A DNA stretch of 46,600 nucleotides from Scytonema sp. RU_4_4 (GCA_012031965.1 JAAUSC010000033.1:1-46600), one strand, 5' to 3'. Positions 34,632 to 44,144 are shown, numbered from the stretch's first letter. Translations and numbers: made by a program. Notes: a model not told the origin generated them from the sequence alone.

Positions 34632-35624
34632 ATGTCTATGATTGAGACTATGGCTCATAATACTGACACACCAAAACCCTTAGTTAGCATTATTACCCCT
34701 ACTTACAACCGTCCAGAATATTTGAAAGCAGCTTTAACAAGTGCAGTTAAACAAACTTATCGCAATATAGAGATTATAGTTTCCGACAATTGCAGTCTAG
34801 AGAATCCGCAATCAATTGTTGAGTCTTTTGATGATTCTAGAATTCGCTTCTTCCGCAATTCAACAAATTTGGGAATGTTTGCTAATGCAATGAACGCCTT
34901 TAAAAAAGCACGAGGCAAATATGTTGCGAGTTTACTTGATGATGATATGTGGGAAGAAGACTTTTTAGAAAAGCTTGTCTCCCCATTGGAGGAGCATCCA
35001 AATATAGTTCTCGCTTTTTGTGACCATTACATGATGAATGCTGATGGTGAAATAGATTATGCACTTAGTGAGCATTGTTCAAAGTTATTTCATCGGGCTG
35101 CTCTCAAAGAAGGAGTTTACCAACCTTTTTGTCAGTTGAGCCTGGTAGATAGAGCAGTGTCCACAGCAACTGCGGCTGTCATTCGTCGAGAAGTTGTAGA
35201 TTGGGATAGCATTCCACCGGAAGTGGGAGGTTCGTGGGATATGTATTTGAACTATCTGTGTTGCCGTTCCGGTTTGGGAGCTTATTATTATCCTGAGAAA
35301 TTGACTCGCTATCGAGTTCATGAACAAACAGACACAATGCTCAGTGGTGGTCAAAATTATCAGGCAAAAATCAGGAAAGCTCGAGCTGATCTTTTTTGCT
35401 ACGAACGGTTTATGGAAGATGAGAAACTCCAGGAACTCAAACCATATTTTCAGCAGAAATGGGGCTTTGTCAGCACAACTTTAGGAATCGGTTTAATGCG
35501 GTCTGAGCAACTAAAAGAGGCACGTCATTATTTTTGGCGTTCCTTGCGTCATAAGCTCACTATGCGGACATTAGCTGCACTTGTACTCAGTTTTACCTCT
35601 CCAAAAATAGCAGCTAGATTTTAA
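34632..35624 (+). CDS. Family 2 glycosyltransferase
   Basis: 330 residues. LVSIITPTYNRPEYLKAALT at about 17-36, EIIVSDNCSLENPQ near 50, RFFRNSTNLGMFANAMNAF and the metal site SLLDDDMWEEDFLE near 100. The acceptor part includes GGSWDMYLNYLCCRSGLGAY and a conserved His in YRVHEQTDTM. The ATG is in the sequence AATCCTATG with a weak ribosome binding site; a second ATG follows two codons later. It is part of the glycosyltransferase series after hepA. Confidence 0.9.
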   Translation: MSMIETMAHNTDTPKPLVSIITPTYNRPEYLKAALTSAVKQTYRNIEIIVSDNCSLENPQSIVESFDDSRIRFFRNSTNLGMFANAMNAFKKARGKYVASLLDDDMWEEDFLEKLVSPLEEHPNIVLAFCDHYMMNADGEIDYALSEHCSKLFHRAALKEGVYQPFCQLSLVDRAVSTATAAVIRREVVDWDSIPPEVGGSWDMYLNYLCCRSGLGAYYYPEKLTRYRVHEQTDTMLSGGQNYQAKIRKARADLFCYERFMEDEKLQELKPYFQQKWGFVSTTLGIGLMRSEQLKEARHYFWRSLRHKLTMRTLAALVLSFTSPKIAARF

Positions 35625-35701
35625 AAGATAAAGGAAACGACTAGAGAGCTTGTACTCTTGAAAAACGGAAAATAAACTAACTTTGATATCAAGGGAAAAA
35701 T

Positions 35702-36583
35702 ATGCGATTATCGGCTTGTATCACAACAAGAAATCGACCGAACAACCTAAATGAATGTTTGCAAGCACTGTGGGACTCTAACATAAAACCTCATATGGTA
35801 GTCGTCTCCGATGACTCTCCCAGCTTGGAAACGCAGCAGCAAAATTATCAAATCGTTCAAAAATATCCAGGAACGACTTATATTCTTGGTCCCTGTCGTG
35901 GAGTCTGCGCTAACCGCAATAATGCAGTCAATGCCATACCAGCTTCGGAAACGGATTTTGTAGCTTTTATTGATGATGATATTTGTGTCAAGCAAGACTT
36001 CATTGCTGGCGCTTTAGATCGATACAATCAGATGACTGCTGAGCAAAAAAATGACACTATTCTTTCAGGTGTCAGTCAAAATCCAGATGCTACCTACGAA
36101 ATGGTTCCAGGTAAACTCTCTTTTCGCGGGTACTTCTGTTATGCTGATGTTCCTGAGTCTGTAGCTATTCATGCTGCTGTATTTCCCCGTTTATTCTTTG
36201 AGCAAGAACAGTGGGACGAGAACATATTTTTTGGCTATGAAGATGCAGAACTTTGTCTGCGAGCTTTAAAACGCGGGTACAAAATTTTATCCTGTCCTGA
36301 ATTGCGAGTGATTCATGCAGGCGCAGGTCATAAAAGTACTTTGCATGAGCCTGGAATCGGTAGCATGACAAAGTATGAAATATCAGTAGAAGCTGCTAGG
36401 CTCTACGTTGGTATCAAACGCTATAAAGATTTATTTCCCAATCCAGTCAAACTGATAGCTTTTCTCACCCTATACTTTGCTCATATGACAGGATATCTCT
36501 TAAAGCGAGGAGCACTCCACGCTTGGCCTGAAATTGTTCGTCTTTCTCATATTCAACGGTTATGGCAGCCTTCTGTTGTTTGA
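35702..36583 (+). CDS. Family 2 glycosyltransferase
   Basis: 293 residues with a compact GT-A fold: LSACITTRNRPNNLNECLQA at the start, VVVSDDSPSLETQ near 35-47, GPCRGVCANRNNAV, the metal site FIDDDICV near 88 and the catalytic-base region FFGYEDAELCLRALKRGYK near 180. The C-terminus has a hydrophobic stretch (LIAFLTLYFAHMTGYLL) that may anchor it to the membrane. It lies 77 bp after the previous GT2 gene and 42 bp before the GT4 gene. Confidence 0.9.
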   Translation: MRLSACITTRNRPNNLNECLQALWDSNIKPHMVVVSDDSPSLETQQQNYQIVQKYPGTTYILGPCRGVCANRNNAVNAIPASETDFVAFIDDDICVKQDFIAGALDRYNQMTAEQKNDTILSGVSQNPDATYEMVPGKLSFRGYFCYADVPESVAIHAAVFPRLFFEQEQWDENIFFGYEDAELCLRALKRGYKILSCPELRVIHAGAGHKSTLHEPGIGSMTKYEISVEAARLYVGIKRYKDLFPNPVKLIAFLTLYFAHMTGYLLKRGALHAWPEIVRLSHIQRLWQPSVV

Positions 36584-36625
36584 GTTTTAATTGAGTTCTG
36601 ACTTTATTTTGCAGGATAGTTAAGC

Positions 36626-37777
36626 GTGAAGCTCTGCATTGTTACCCACAGTGTTATAAAAGGTGATGGACAGGGTCGAGTCAATTATGAAATTGCTACC
36701 GAAGCACTTCGTCGCGGTCACCACATTACCCTAGTAGCAACTCAGGTCGCTTTGGAATTGCAACAAAGCGACCATGTACACTGGGTCGTCATTCCAGTTG
36801 AAGGATGGCCTACCGAATTGCTCCGTAACTTAATTTTTGCTTGGCGCAGCGCTCATTGGTTGCGTCGAAATCGCTCTCAGGTTGATGTTGTAAAAGTTAA
36901 TGGTGCAATTACTTGGGGGAAAAGTGATGTCAATGCGGCACATTTTGTGCATGGTTCCTGGTTAAAATTTTCCTCTCAACAGGCTCAGCCTAAATCACTT
37001 TGGTCCGTATTCAATATACGCAAGATTTTATATAACTTTTACCAGTGGTTTTACACAGCTTTCAATGCAAGCTGGGAAAAAGTGGCTTTCCGACAAACGC
37101 AAGTTGTCGTAGCAGTCTCTAACAAGATAGCCAAAGGTTTGTTAGAAATCGGTGTACCGCCAGAGTCAATTCAGGTCATTCTCAATGGCGTTGATTTGCA
37201 GGAGTTTTCACCAGGTGTTGCTGATCGCAAAAAGTGGGGTCTTCCTGAGGGAGTCACCCTTGCACTTTTTGCAGGCGATATCAGAATTCCTCGGAAAAAC
37301 TTAGACACAGTGTTGCACGCCTTAGTGAAAGTGCCTGATTTGCATCTAGCTGTTGCAGGCATAACCGAAGGTAGCCCCTATCTTCAACTCGCAGCATCCC
37401 TGGGATTAAATGAACGGGTGCATTTTCTAGGATTGCGGCGTGATGTACCAGAAATCATGAAAGCAGCAGATTTCTTGGTCTTCCCCTCACGTTACGAACC
37501 TTTTGGCTTAGTCGTGATAGAAGCAATGGCAACAGGGATACCCGTGATAACAGCAAGCTCAACAGGGGCAGCAGATTTAGTGACAAAAGAAGCTGGAATA
37601 GTTTTGCCAGATTCAGATGACACCGAGGCTTTGGCTGTTGCGCTTTTGTCCTTGGCAAGCAATCAACAACTGAGGAGGCAAATGGGTCAAGCTGCTCGAA
37701 CCATAGCTGAACAACACAGTTGGGATAAAATGGCGCAAACTTATACGGATTTATTAGAAGAATTAGGAAAAGGTTAA
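36626..37777 (+). CDS. Family 4 glycosyltransferase
   Basis: 383 residues from GTG 36626, with AGGA nine bases before. GT-B fold: MKLCIVTHSVIKGDGQGRVNYEIA, then VVAVSNKIAKGLLEIGVPPE, VILNGVDLQEF, a donor domain with ALFAGDIRIPRKNLDTVLHALV, VHFLGLRRDVPEIMKAADFLVFPSRYEPFGLVVIEAMATG (E-x7-E intact). It has the shape of an exopolysaccharide mannosyl- or glucosyltransferase. It sits tightly between GT2 genes and shares their operon. Confidence 0.92.
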   Translation: MKLCIVTHSVIKGDGQGRVNYEIATEALRRGHHITLVATQVALELQQSDHVHWVVIPVEGWPTELLRNLIFAWRSAHWLRRNRSQVDVVKVNGAITWGKSDVNAAHFVHGSWLKFSSQQAQPKSLWSVFNIRKILYNFYQWFYTAFNASWEKVAFRQTQVVVAVSNKIAKGLLEIGVPPESIQVILNGVDLQEFSPGVADRKKWGLPEGVTLALFAGDIRIPRKNLDTVLHALVKVPDLHLAVAGITEGSPYLQLAASLGLNERVHFLGLRRDVPEIMKAADFLVFPSRYEPFGLVVIEAMATGIPVITASSTGAADLVTKEAGIVLPDSDDTEALAVALLSLASNQQLRRQMGQAARTIAEQHSWDKMAQTYTDLLEELGKG

Positions 37778-37818
37778 AAGTTAAAGGTCGTTCGCTAATG
37801 ACCAAAGGAGTCATTTCT

Positions 37819-38853
37819 ATGCAAGAATTGCCCTCAGTTGCTGTCTGTATACCCACCTATAATCAAGCTCAATACTTGATCCATTCTGTAGGGAGTGCCT
37901 GTTCTCAAACTTACAGCAACGTAGAAGTATGGGTTTCAGACAATGCTAGCACTGACGACACACCTGAACTCATGGCACAGATTTGCCAGAACTTTCCCCA
38001 AGTGCGGTACCATCGCCATCCACAAAATATGGGGATGACAGCTAACTGTAACTGGGTTTTGAGTCAGCCAGATACTGAATTCGTGATTCGCTTGGACTCA
38101 GACGACGCCATGCTACCACGCTATGTGGAAACTTTAGTCGCTCTCATGCAGAAATATCCAGAGGTTGGTTGGGCTCATGTCGCGACACAGGAGATTGATG
38201 AATACGGAAAACAAAGCGTTGTACGACGAGTCTTGAGAAAACATGAGTTTCAAAGTGCTGAGGAGGCATTAAGAGCCTCAGTTTCTGGTCTGCGGACGGC
38301 TTCTAGCATTTTCATGTTTAGAACCAAAGCTTTACAAGAAGTCGGGTTTTATGGCGATGGTCACCTAAAATACAGCGAAGACTACGATCTGGCAATCAGA
38401 ATGTCCGATGCTGGCTATGGCAATATTTACTCAGACGACATCTTGGCTGAATACCGCGTTTGGAGTGATGCCGAGCATACACGTCCGAAGCGAAAAGGCG
38501 ATCAGCTCAAAGCTTATCTCTGGATTTATAAGAAATCTTTATTGCCTGCTTTTCAAAAACGCGGCTGGGATACAAAGGTCATTGATAAATATCGGCGGAA
38601 GATGGCATTAATTCATTCTGCGGCTTGTTTCTCTCCCATTTTTACAAAAGCAGAACGAGAAGAACTTATTGGTTTGTTAAAGGAATTAGGCGATTCGCCT
38701 TCTTTGCGGCTTCGTCTTTTTGCGTTGTCCCTGGGTCTTGCTCCTTTGTTTGAGTGGCAGCACCATACAGAATTAAAATTAAAAGGTTTCGTGAAAGGGT
38801 GGTTAAGCCAATTTCAAGCTGCTTTCAAACTCAAAAAAGTAGAATCGGTATAA
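37819..38853 (+). CDS. Family 2 glycosyltransferase, tandem paralogue A
   Basis: 344 residues from ATG 37819, chosen because AAAGGAG lies eight bases before it; the ATG at 37798 has no such site. The core reads SVAVCIPTYNQAQYLIHSVG, VSDNASTDDTPELM, FVIRLDSDDAMLPRYV and YSEDYDLAIRMSDAGYG. It is closely similar along its whole length to the next gene, so the pair arose by tandem duplication. The acceptor or linkage may differ between the two. Confidence 0.92.
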   Translation: MQELPSVAVCIPTYNQAQYLIHSVGSACSQTYSNVEVWVSDNASTDDTPELMAQICQNFPQVRYHRHPQNMGMTANCNWVLSQPDTEFVIRLDSDDAMLPRYVETLVALMQKYPEVGWAHVATQEIDEYGKQSVVRRVLRKHEFQSAEEALRASVSGLRTASSIFMFRTKALQEVGFYGDGHLKYSEDYDLAIRMSDAGYGNIYSDDILAEYRVWSDAEHTRPKRKGDQLKAYLWIYKKSLLPAFQKRGWDTKVIDKYRRKMALIHSAACFSPIFTKAEREELIGLLKELGDSPSLRLRLFALSLGLAPLFEWQHHTELKLKGFVKGWLSQFQAAFKLKKVESV

Positions 38854-39046
38854 ACCAGACAGAGACTAGAAAAGGAAACTTAGCTGGAAAAAGTGGGTTG
38901 CATTTATTTTGGGAAATTACCATAATAAAACTGACCTTTGGTATGAAGACAATCCTTGCTTTGTAAGTCAAAAAGGACTTTTGTCCTCAATGCGAACTGA
39001 AAATTGATTAAATGTCGTGTCACCTGACTACTTAAATATGACTTCA

Positions 39047-40078
39047 ATGCTAGAATTGCCCTCAGTTGCTGTCTGTATACCCACCTATAATCAAGCCCAA
39101 TACTTGATTCATTCTGTGGGTAGTGCCTGCCGTCAAACTTATCCAAATGTCGAAGTATGGGTTTCAGACGATGGTAGTACTGACGAAACAGCCCAAGTCA
39201 TGGAACAGCTTTGCCAGCAGTTTCCCCAAGTACACTACTACCGCCAGCCCAAAAATCTTGGTATTGCCGGTAATAACACTTGGTTGATGAGCCAGCCAAA
39301 AACTGAGTTTATTGTTCGCTTAGATTCAGATGATGTTTTATTGCCAAATTATGTAAAAACACTCGTAGCACTGCTGCAGAAGTATCCAGAAGCTGGTTAT
39401 GCTCATGCTGCTATCCAAGAAATTGATGAGTATGGAAATAACCGTTCTGTAGGACGACTCGTGAGAAAAGAAGAGTTTCAAAACTCTGAAGAAGCACTCA
39501 TGGCAGCAGTTTCTGGCTACAGAGTGGTGGCAAACATTGTCATGTTTAGAACAAAAGCTTTACAACAATTAAGATATTACGAAAGTCGTCCGGAATTTGT
39601 TGAAGATTACGATTTATCTGTAAGAATTGCAGATGCTGGCTACGGTAATGTCTATGCAGATGAAATATTAGCCAAATACCGAGTTTGGACTGATGTTAAA
39701 AAAACACGTCCCAAGCGCAAGCATTTGCAATTGAAAGGATATATCCGGATTTTTGAAGAAAGTTTTTTGCCAGCATTTCAACGACGAGGTTGGGATACAA
39801 AAGTCCTAGAAAAGCAGAGACGCAAGTTGGCTGTCTTACATTCAGCATACTGTTTCCTGCCTATTTTCAATGAAGCAGAACGAAGAGAACTTATTGCTTT
39901 GTTAAAAAATTTAGGTGATTCGCCTGCCTTGCAGCTTCGCCTTTTTGCATTGTCTCTAGGTCTTGCTCCTTTCTTTGAATGGCAACTCCATACAGAATTA
40001 AAGTTAAAAGGTATAGTCAAGGATTGGTTAAGCAAATTCAAAACTCGTTCAACGGTGAAAACAGCAGGAACTACCTAA
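39047..40078 (+). CDS. Family 2 glycosyltransferase, tandem paralogue B
   Basis: 343 residues from ATG 39047, the position equal to the start of the upstream paralogue; ATG 39038 and GTG 39017 are in frame too. Core: VSDDGSTDETAQVM, FIVRLDSDDVLLPNYV and FVEDYDLSVRIADAGYG. The first 44 bases after the start codons are identical to paralogue A (37824 and 39052 onward), while the rest has diverged. A 193-bp spacer with a GGAC-TTTT-GTCC hairpin separates the two. Confidence 0.9.
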   Translation: MLELPSVAVCIPTYNQAQYLIHSVGSACRQTYPNVEVWVSDDGSTDETAQVMEQLCQQFPQVHYYRQPKNLGIAGNNTWLMSQPKTEFIVRLDSDDVLLPNYVKTLVALLQKYPEAGYAHAAIQEIDEYGNNRSVGRLVRKEEFQNSEEALMAAVSGYRVVANIVMFRTKALQQLRYYESRPEFVEDYDLSVRIADAGYGNVYADEILAKYRVWTDVKKTRPKRKHLQLKGYIRIFEESFLPAFQRRGWDTKVLEKQRRKLAVLHSAYCFLPIFNEAERRELIALLKNLGDSPALQLRLFALSLGLAPFFEWQLHTELKLKGIVKDWLSKFKTRSTVKTAGTT

Positions 40079-40088
40079 TTCATAATTC

Positions 40089-40130
40089 AGTCATAATTCA
40101 TAATTAGTCATCAAATCATGAATTATGACT
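40089..40130. repeat. Perfect 13-bp inverted repeat
   Basis: AGTCATAATTCAT (40089-40101) and ATGAATTATGACT (40118-40130), with an extra CATAATTCA copy at 40081. It lies in the 99-bp spacer between two GT2 genes. It has no T-run and may be a dispersed palindrome. Confidence 0.6.
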
Positions 40131-40177
40131 CATTCAATTGATTTGTGAGTAAACAACTCTAATCCAGACATATATTC

Positions 40178-41143
40178 ATGATCACCATCACTGCTATCGT
40201 TCCCACCTACCATCGTCCAAAAGACTTAACTCGTTGTCTGGAAGCGCTCAAAGGGCAAACTCGTCCAGCGAATGAAGTGCTGATAGTGGTGCGTGATACC
40301 GACAGCGATACTTGGACACTCCTCAAAGAGTTCAACTACGAACCCTTGAGGTTGCGTACCGTGACAGTTAAAGTTCCAGGCGTCGTCGCCGCCCTCAACG
40401 TCGCCCTCCATGAAGCTAAAGGGGATGTGATTACAGTAACTGATGACGATGCAGCACCTCATAGTGATTGGTTTGAACGCATAGAGAAGTATTATTTGTC
40501 AGATGACCATATAGGCGCTGTGGGTGGACGAGATTGGGTGTATTGGCAAAACAAGCTGCTTGATGATGGCACGAGTGAAGTTGTCGGTCAAATTCAGTGG
40601 TTTGGGCGTGTTGTTGGGAAGCATCACATCGGTGTGGGTAAAGCCCGTGAAGTCGATGTTCTTAAAGGCGTGAATATGAGTTTTCGTCGAAGTGCGATCG
40701 CCTCCATTGGTTTTGATCAAAGGATGCGAGGTACAGGAGCACAAGTTCACTTTGAGATGGCGTTATGCTTGGCATTGAAGCGAGCAGGTTGGAAAATTGT
40801 CTACGACCCTGAAATTACAGTGGATCATTATCCAGCGTTACGTTTTGACGAGGATAAGCGAGACAGGCTCAATGAAACTGCCATACGAAATTCAGTACAC
40901 AATGAGACCCTAGTTTTGCTAGAACACTTATCACCTATACGGCGTATTGTGTTCATTATATGGGCTATATTGGTAGGAACCCAAGAGGCTTTGGGTTTAG
41001 TACAGTGGTTGCGATTTTTACCCAGTGAAGGAAGCTTGGCTGGGAAAAAGTGGTTCGCATCTCTTCGTGGACGTTGGCAAGGCTGGCTAACCTGGCAAGC
41101 AAGCCAAAACCAATCACCAGCGAAGATGATGGTAAGTCAATAA
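40178..41143 (+). CDS. Family 2 glycosyltransferase
   Basis: 321 residues: ITITAIVPTYHRPKDLTRCL at the start, VLIVVRDTDSDTW near 40, the metal site ITVTDDDAAPHSDWFERI near 90, GVNMSFRRSAI and an acceptor-side VHFEMALCLALKRAGWKIVYD. A hydrophobic stretch (IRRIVFIIWAILVGTQEALGLV) near the C-terminus suggests membrane contact. It lies 26 bp before the polymerase-like gene, so the two are coupled. Confidence 0.9.
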   Translation: MITITAIVPTYHRPKDLTRCLEALKGQTRPANEVLIVVRDTDSDTWTLLKEFNYEPLRLRTVTVKVPGVVAALNVALHEAKGDVITVTDDDAAPHSDWFERIEKYYLSDDHIGAVGGRDWVYWQNKLLDDGTSEVVGQIQWFGRVVGKHHIGVGKAREVDVLKGVNMSFRRSAIASIGFDQRMRGTGAQVHFEMALCLALKRAGWKIVYDPEITVDHYPALRFDEDKRDRLNETAIRNSVHNETLVLLEHLSPIRRIVFIIWAILVGTQEALGLVQWLRFLPSEGSLAGKKWFASLRGRWQGWLTWQASQNQSPAKMMVSQ

Positions 41144-41169
41144 TTAATCATTGACCTTGGAGTGGCTTA

Positions 41170-42645
41170 GTGATTCAAAGGCAGTTCATCTCAAATACTG
41201 ACCCTGCAGCAAGTGATATCAAACGACCGCCACCCTTGTATGCTTGGATAGCAATTGGAGCGCTGATACTTTTTACAGTAGCTGGCATTGCAACCCATGC
41301 TGCTAGCATCCTGCGCCCAGGGTACATAGTCGTATCTTTGGCTGTTGCTATTTTCCTATATCTGCGATATACCGCCCTCTATATTGGTTTTACCTGGTGG
41401 ATATGGTTTATCACGCCGCTGGTTTCTCGCTTAATTGATTATTACAGTGGTACCTTTGATGAGTCTCGTTTGTTACTTATTTCACAATATCTGGTGACAT
41501 TTGTCACCATGCATACCCTTATCAAAGACCTTCCCAGGTTTTCTCGCCAAGGTGGTTTACCTTTTATCTTAGCTTTTATAGGTGTGGTTTATGGCTTTCT
41601 CATTGGATTGATTCAGACCTCACCAATTACTGCTGCTCGGTCTATTCTGGACTGGTTAGTTCCTATTCCCTTCGCTTTTTACTTGTTTGTCCATTGGCAG
41701 GATTATCCTCACTATCGCCAAAGCATCCAGCGCACATTTCTCTGGGGCGTATTAGTCACAGGAGTTTATGGAATTGTGCAATACTTGGTTGCTCCAGAGT
41801 GGGATCGATTCTGGCTGATCAGCACAAAAATCAGCAGCTTTGGAGATCCGGAACCTTTGAAAATCCGGCTTTGGAGTACAATGGCATCACCTGGACCTTA
41901 TGCGGTGATGATGATGGCAGGTTTGCTGTTGTTGCTCACTTGCAGAGGACCGTTAACCATTCCAGCCGCTGGTGCGGGCTATCTGAGCTTCTTACTAACG
42001 ATGGTACGTACTTTGTGGGGGTGCTGGTTGATGGGACTGCTTAGTATGCTCACTTCAATGAAGCCACGCCTGCAAATGCGCCTATTTGTCACCATTTTGG
42101 TCATGGCAATTTGTGTCGTCCCATTAACCACTATGGAGCCATTCGCTGAGGCAATCAACTCTCGTCTGGAAAGTTTAACTGATCTTGAGCAGGATAACAG
42201 CGCGAAGGTCCGAAAAAAAATCTATGAAGACGGACTCACTAAAGCCATGACAAATTATCTAGGTAACGGAATAGGAAATACATTTATCGTTGATAAAGAT
42301 GGTAAACTTATGCCAATTGTTATTGATAGTGGTTTCCTAGAGACATTTTTCACCTTAGGTTGGGTTGGAGCTATCCTTTACTTAGGTGGAATGATTATGC
42401 TCTTTTTTACAGTGTTCCAATATTCTGAGTTCCGCTTCGATGCGTTTATGGCTGCATGTCGTGCTGTTGCTCTTGCTTGTTTCGCGGCGTTACCCGGAGG
42501 TAGCGCGATGCTATCGTTTTCCGGCATGATTCTTTGGGGCTTTTTAGCCGTTGTTATGGCAGGACACAAATACCATCAACATCAAAAAACGATTACTTTT
42601 CATCAAAATATTCATCAAAATATTCATCCAACAAGATACCCTTGA
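41170..42645 (+). CDS. O-antigen ligase / Wzy-like polymerase membrane protein
   Basis: 491 residues from GTG 41170, with GGAG seven bases upstream. About ten to twelve membrane helices, starting at residue 20 (PPLYAWIAIGALILFTVAG). A large loop between helices in the last third (SLTDLEQDNSAKVRKKIYEDGL, GNGIGNTFIVD) matches the periplasmic loop of Wzy/WaaL-like proteins, in which Arg residues act. It likely polymerises or transfers the repeat unit on the outer face. It ends the plus-strand run of the island. Confidence 0.88.
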   Translation: MIQRQFISNTDPAASDIKRPPPLYAWIAIGALILFTVAGIATHAASILRPGYIVVSLAVAIFLYLRYTALYIGFTWWIWFITPLVSRLIDYYSGTFDESRLLLISQYLVTFVTMHTLIKDLPRFSRQGGLPFILAFIGVVYGFLIGLIQTSPITAARSILDWLVPIPFAFYLFVHWQDYPHYRQSIQRTFLWGVLVTGVYGIVQYLVAPEWDRFWLISTKISSFGDPEPLKIRLWSTMASPGPYAVMMMAGLLLLLTCRGPLTIPAAGAGYLSFLLTMVRTLWGCWLMGLLSMLTSMKPRLQMRLFVTILVMAICVVPLTTMEPFAEAINSRLESLTDLEQDNSAKVRKKIYEDGLTKAMTNYLGNGIGNTFIVDKDGKLMPIVIDSGFLETFFTLGWVGAILYLGGMIMLFFTVFQYSEFRFDAFMAACRAVALACFAALPGGSAMLSFSGMILWGFLAVVMAGHKYHQHQKTITFHQNIHQNIHPTRYP

Positions 42646-42650
42646 TATTC

Positions 42651-42744
42651 ATACCAAGTTGCAGTCAACAAAGCGTGAAGCGTATCTCCTGCACAGACGC
42701 AATCGCGTTCGGTCAGAATGACATATTTAAATGCAACTTAGTAT
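42651..42744. mobile_element. MITE-like element with ATACCAAGTTGCA ends
   Basis: ATACCAAGTTGCA (42651-42663) and TGCAACTTAGTAT (42732-42744) match over 12 of 13 positions as inverted repeats. The 94-bp element lies between the convergent polymerase-like gene and minus-strand GT4 gene. It has no coding capacity. Confidence 0.55.
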
Positions 42745-42857
42745 CAGGATATTGATGAATGTCCTATGGGGGGGTTCAGAACAGTTTGTGTATTTAGCTC
42801 TCCGTTATTCATCAAGTCTTGCATCAATCTTGATTTTTCAAAAGGGTTGGGTTCAGA

Positions 42858-43934
42858 CTACGGAAAAAAGTTGCCAGGTGTTGTTAATTCCAAGTATACC
42901 GACATAGTTTCATCATTGACTCGCATAACATTCAATCGGTCTAAGTTCTGTTGCGCCAGTTTCTTCCACTGGTGCATGAGGTCAGGACTACCTAGCAGTT
43001 GCTTAAGAGCCTCTGCTAAAGCTTGGCTATCTGCTGGGGGTATAAGAATACCTGCCCGTCCATCATCCAAAGCTTCTGGTATGCCATCCACATTGCAACC
43101 TATAATCGCGCAACCAGCTTCACGAGCTTCTGGAATCACAAGCGGAGAAGGATCACGGTGCGAAGCCAGTACAAATACATCACATCCGAGCATATAGGAT
43201 TGTGGCTCTTTTTGGAAGCCAGTAAAATGAATCCTGGTAGCAAAGGGAGTACTTTGTGCTTGCTGTTCAAACAAAGTCTTGTCAGGACCATCTCCCACTA
43301 AGTAGAGATGCGCGTCCGGAAAATGACTAGCGATTTGTGTAAAAGCACTGATTAACTCGCTAATCCCCTTGCGCTTATACATCCCTGCCACTGTTACAAT
43401 AGCTGGTTTTTGTAGTTTCATCGCCACGTACTCTTGAAGGTTTCGCATACGGACACTCCCCAGCGTCCCATTAGATATGACCTTCAACTTGTTTTGCGGA
43501 ATACCACGCCGTGCCATAGACTTAGCAACTGCATGGCTAACTGCTATGATGCGATCAGCGTAACCCATAAGCACTGCACTACGCTGGAACTCATTGTGTA
43601 CTGTAGAGACGAGAGCATATTTAGAAAAACCTTTCCAGAGTCTTGCCAACACGACTCCAGTCATCATATGTGCATGGACAACATCCGGTTGAAATTCTTG
43701 GATGATTCTTTGATAACGCCAAGCAGCTTTCATGATATTAATTGGTGTTCTTGTTTGATTCAAGTTGAAGTGTTTTACAGTGTATTTGGCAAGTAATACT
43801 TCATACTCTCCACCAGCAGATACTACGCTGACATTATGACCATTTTCTGCTTGTAGACAAGCTAAATCGACGGCTACATTGACAATTCCATTACCAACTT
43901 CTTGGACGTGATTTAAAATGTGTAGAATTCGCAT
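42858..43934 (-). CDS. Family 4 glycosyltransferase with altered E-x7-E motif
   Basis: 358 residues, GT-B fold: MRILHILNHVQEVGNGIVNVAVDLACLQ at the start, VVHAHMMTGVVLARL, VSTVHNEFQRSAVLMG, then AGMYKRKGISELISAF, LYLVGDGPDKTLFE and IHFTGFQKEPQSYML. The donor-binding motif reads HRDPSPLVIPEA, whereas its paralogue at 44505-45584 reads CESFGLVLTEA; the first Glu is Asp here and the Phe-Gly is gone. The two genes are closely similar otherwise and lie head to tail on the minus strand. It may have changed donor or lost activity. Confidence 0.9.
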   Translation of the reverse strand: MRILHILNHVQEVGNGIVNVAVDLACLQAENGHNVSVVSAGGEYEVLLAKYTVKHFNLNQTRTPINIMKAAWRYQRIIQEFQPDVVHAHMMTGVVLARLWKGFSKYALVSTVHNEFQRSAVLMGYADRIIAVSHAVAKSMARRGIPQNKLKVISNGTLGSVRMRNLQEYVAMKLQKPAIVTVAGMYKRKGISELISAFTQIASHFPDAHLYLVGDGPDKTLFEQQAQSTPFATRIHFTGFQKEPQSYMLGCDVFVLASHRDPSPLVIPEAREAGCAIIGCNVDGIPEALDDGRAGILIPPADSQALAEALKQLLGSPDLMHQWKKLAQQNLDRLNVMRVNDETMSVYLELTTPGNFFP

Positions 43935-44121
43935 TTATCTTCTCTTTATATAAGTTTTAAGTTTAAGTACACCAAATAAATCAAAAAAGAGTTGTAGCAA
44001 TCCGGATATTTTCGCCAATTTCTTACATATATTTACTCAAGCTAATATTCTCAATATCTAGCTACACTGATCACTCTACATATTGAGAGAGCATTTATAA
44101 AGTAAATCTTAACTTTGTAGC

Positions 44122-44144
44122 GTGCGTTGCGCAGCGCAACGCAC
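44122..44144. repeat. Palindrome GTGCGTTGCGC-A-GCGCAACGCAC
   Basis: A perfect 11-bp inverted repeat around one base. A partial copy TAGTGCGTTAC follows at about 44155. This GTGCGTTGCGC motif is a common dispersed palindrome in filamentous cyanobacteria. Confidence 0.7.

Noticed and set aside
42766-43197. 143-codon plus-strand frame
   Set aside because: It lies mostly inside the minus-strand GT4 gene in antisense and has no family resemblance; a shadow frame.
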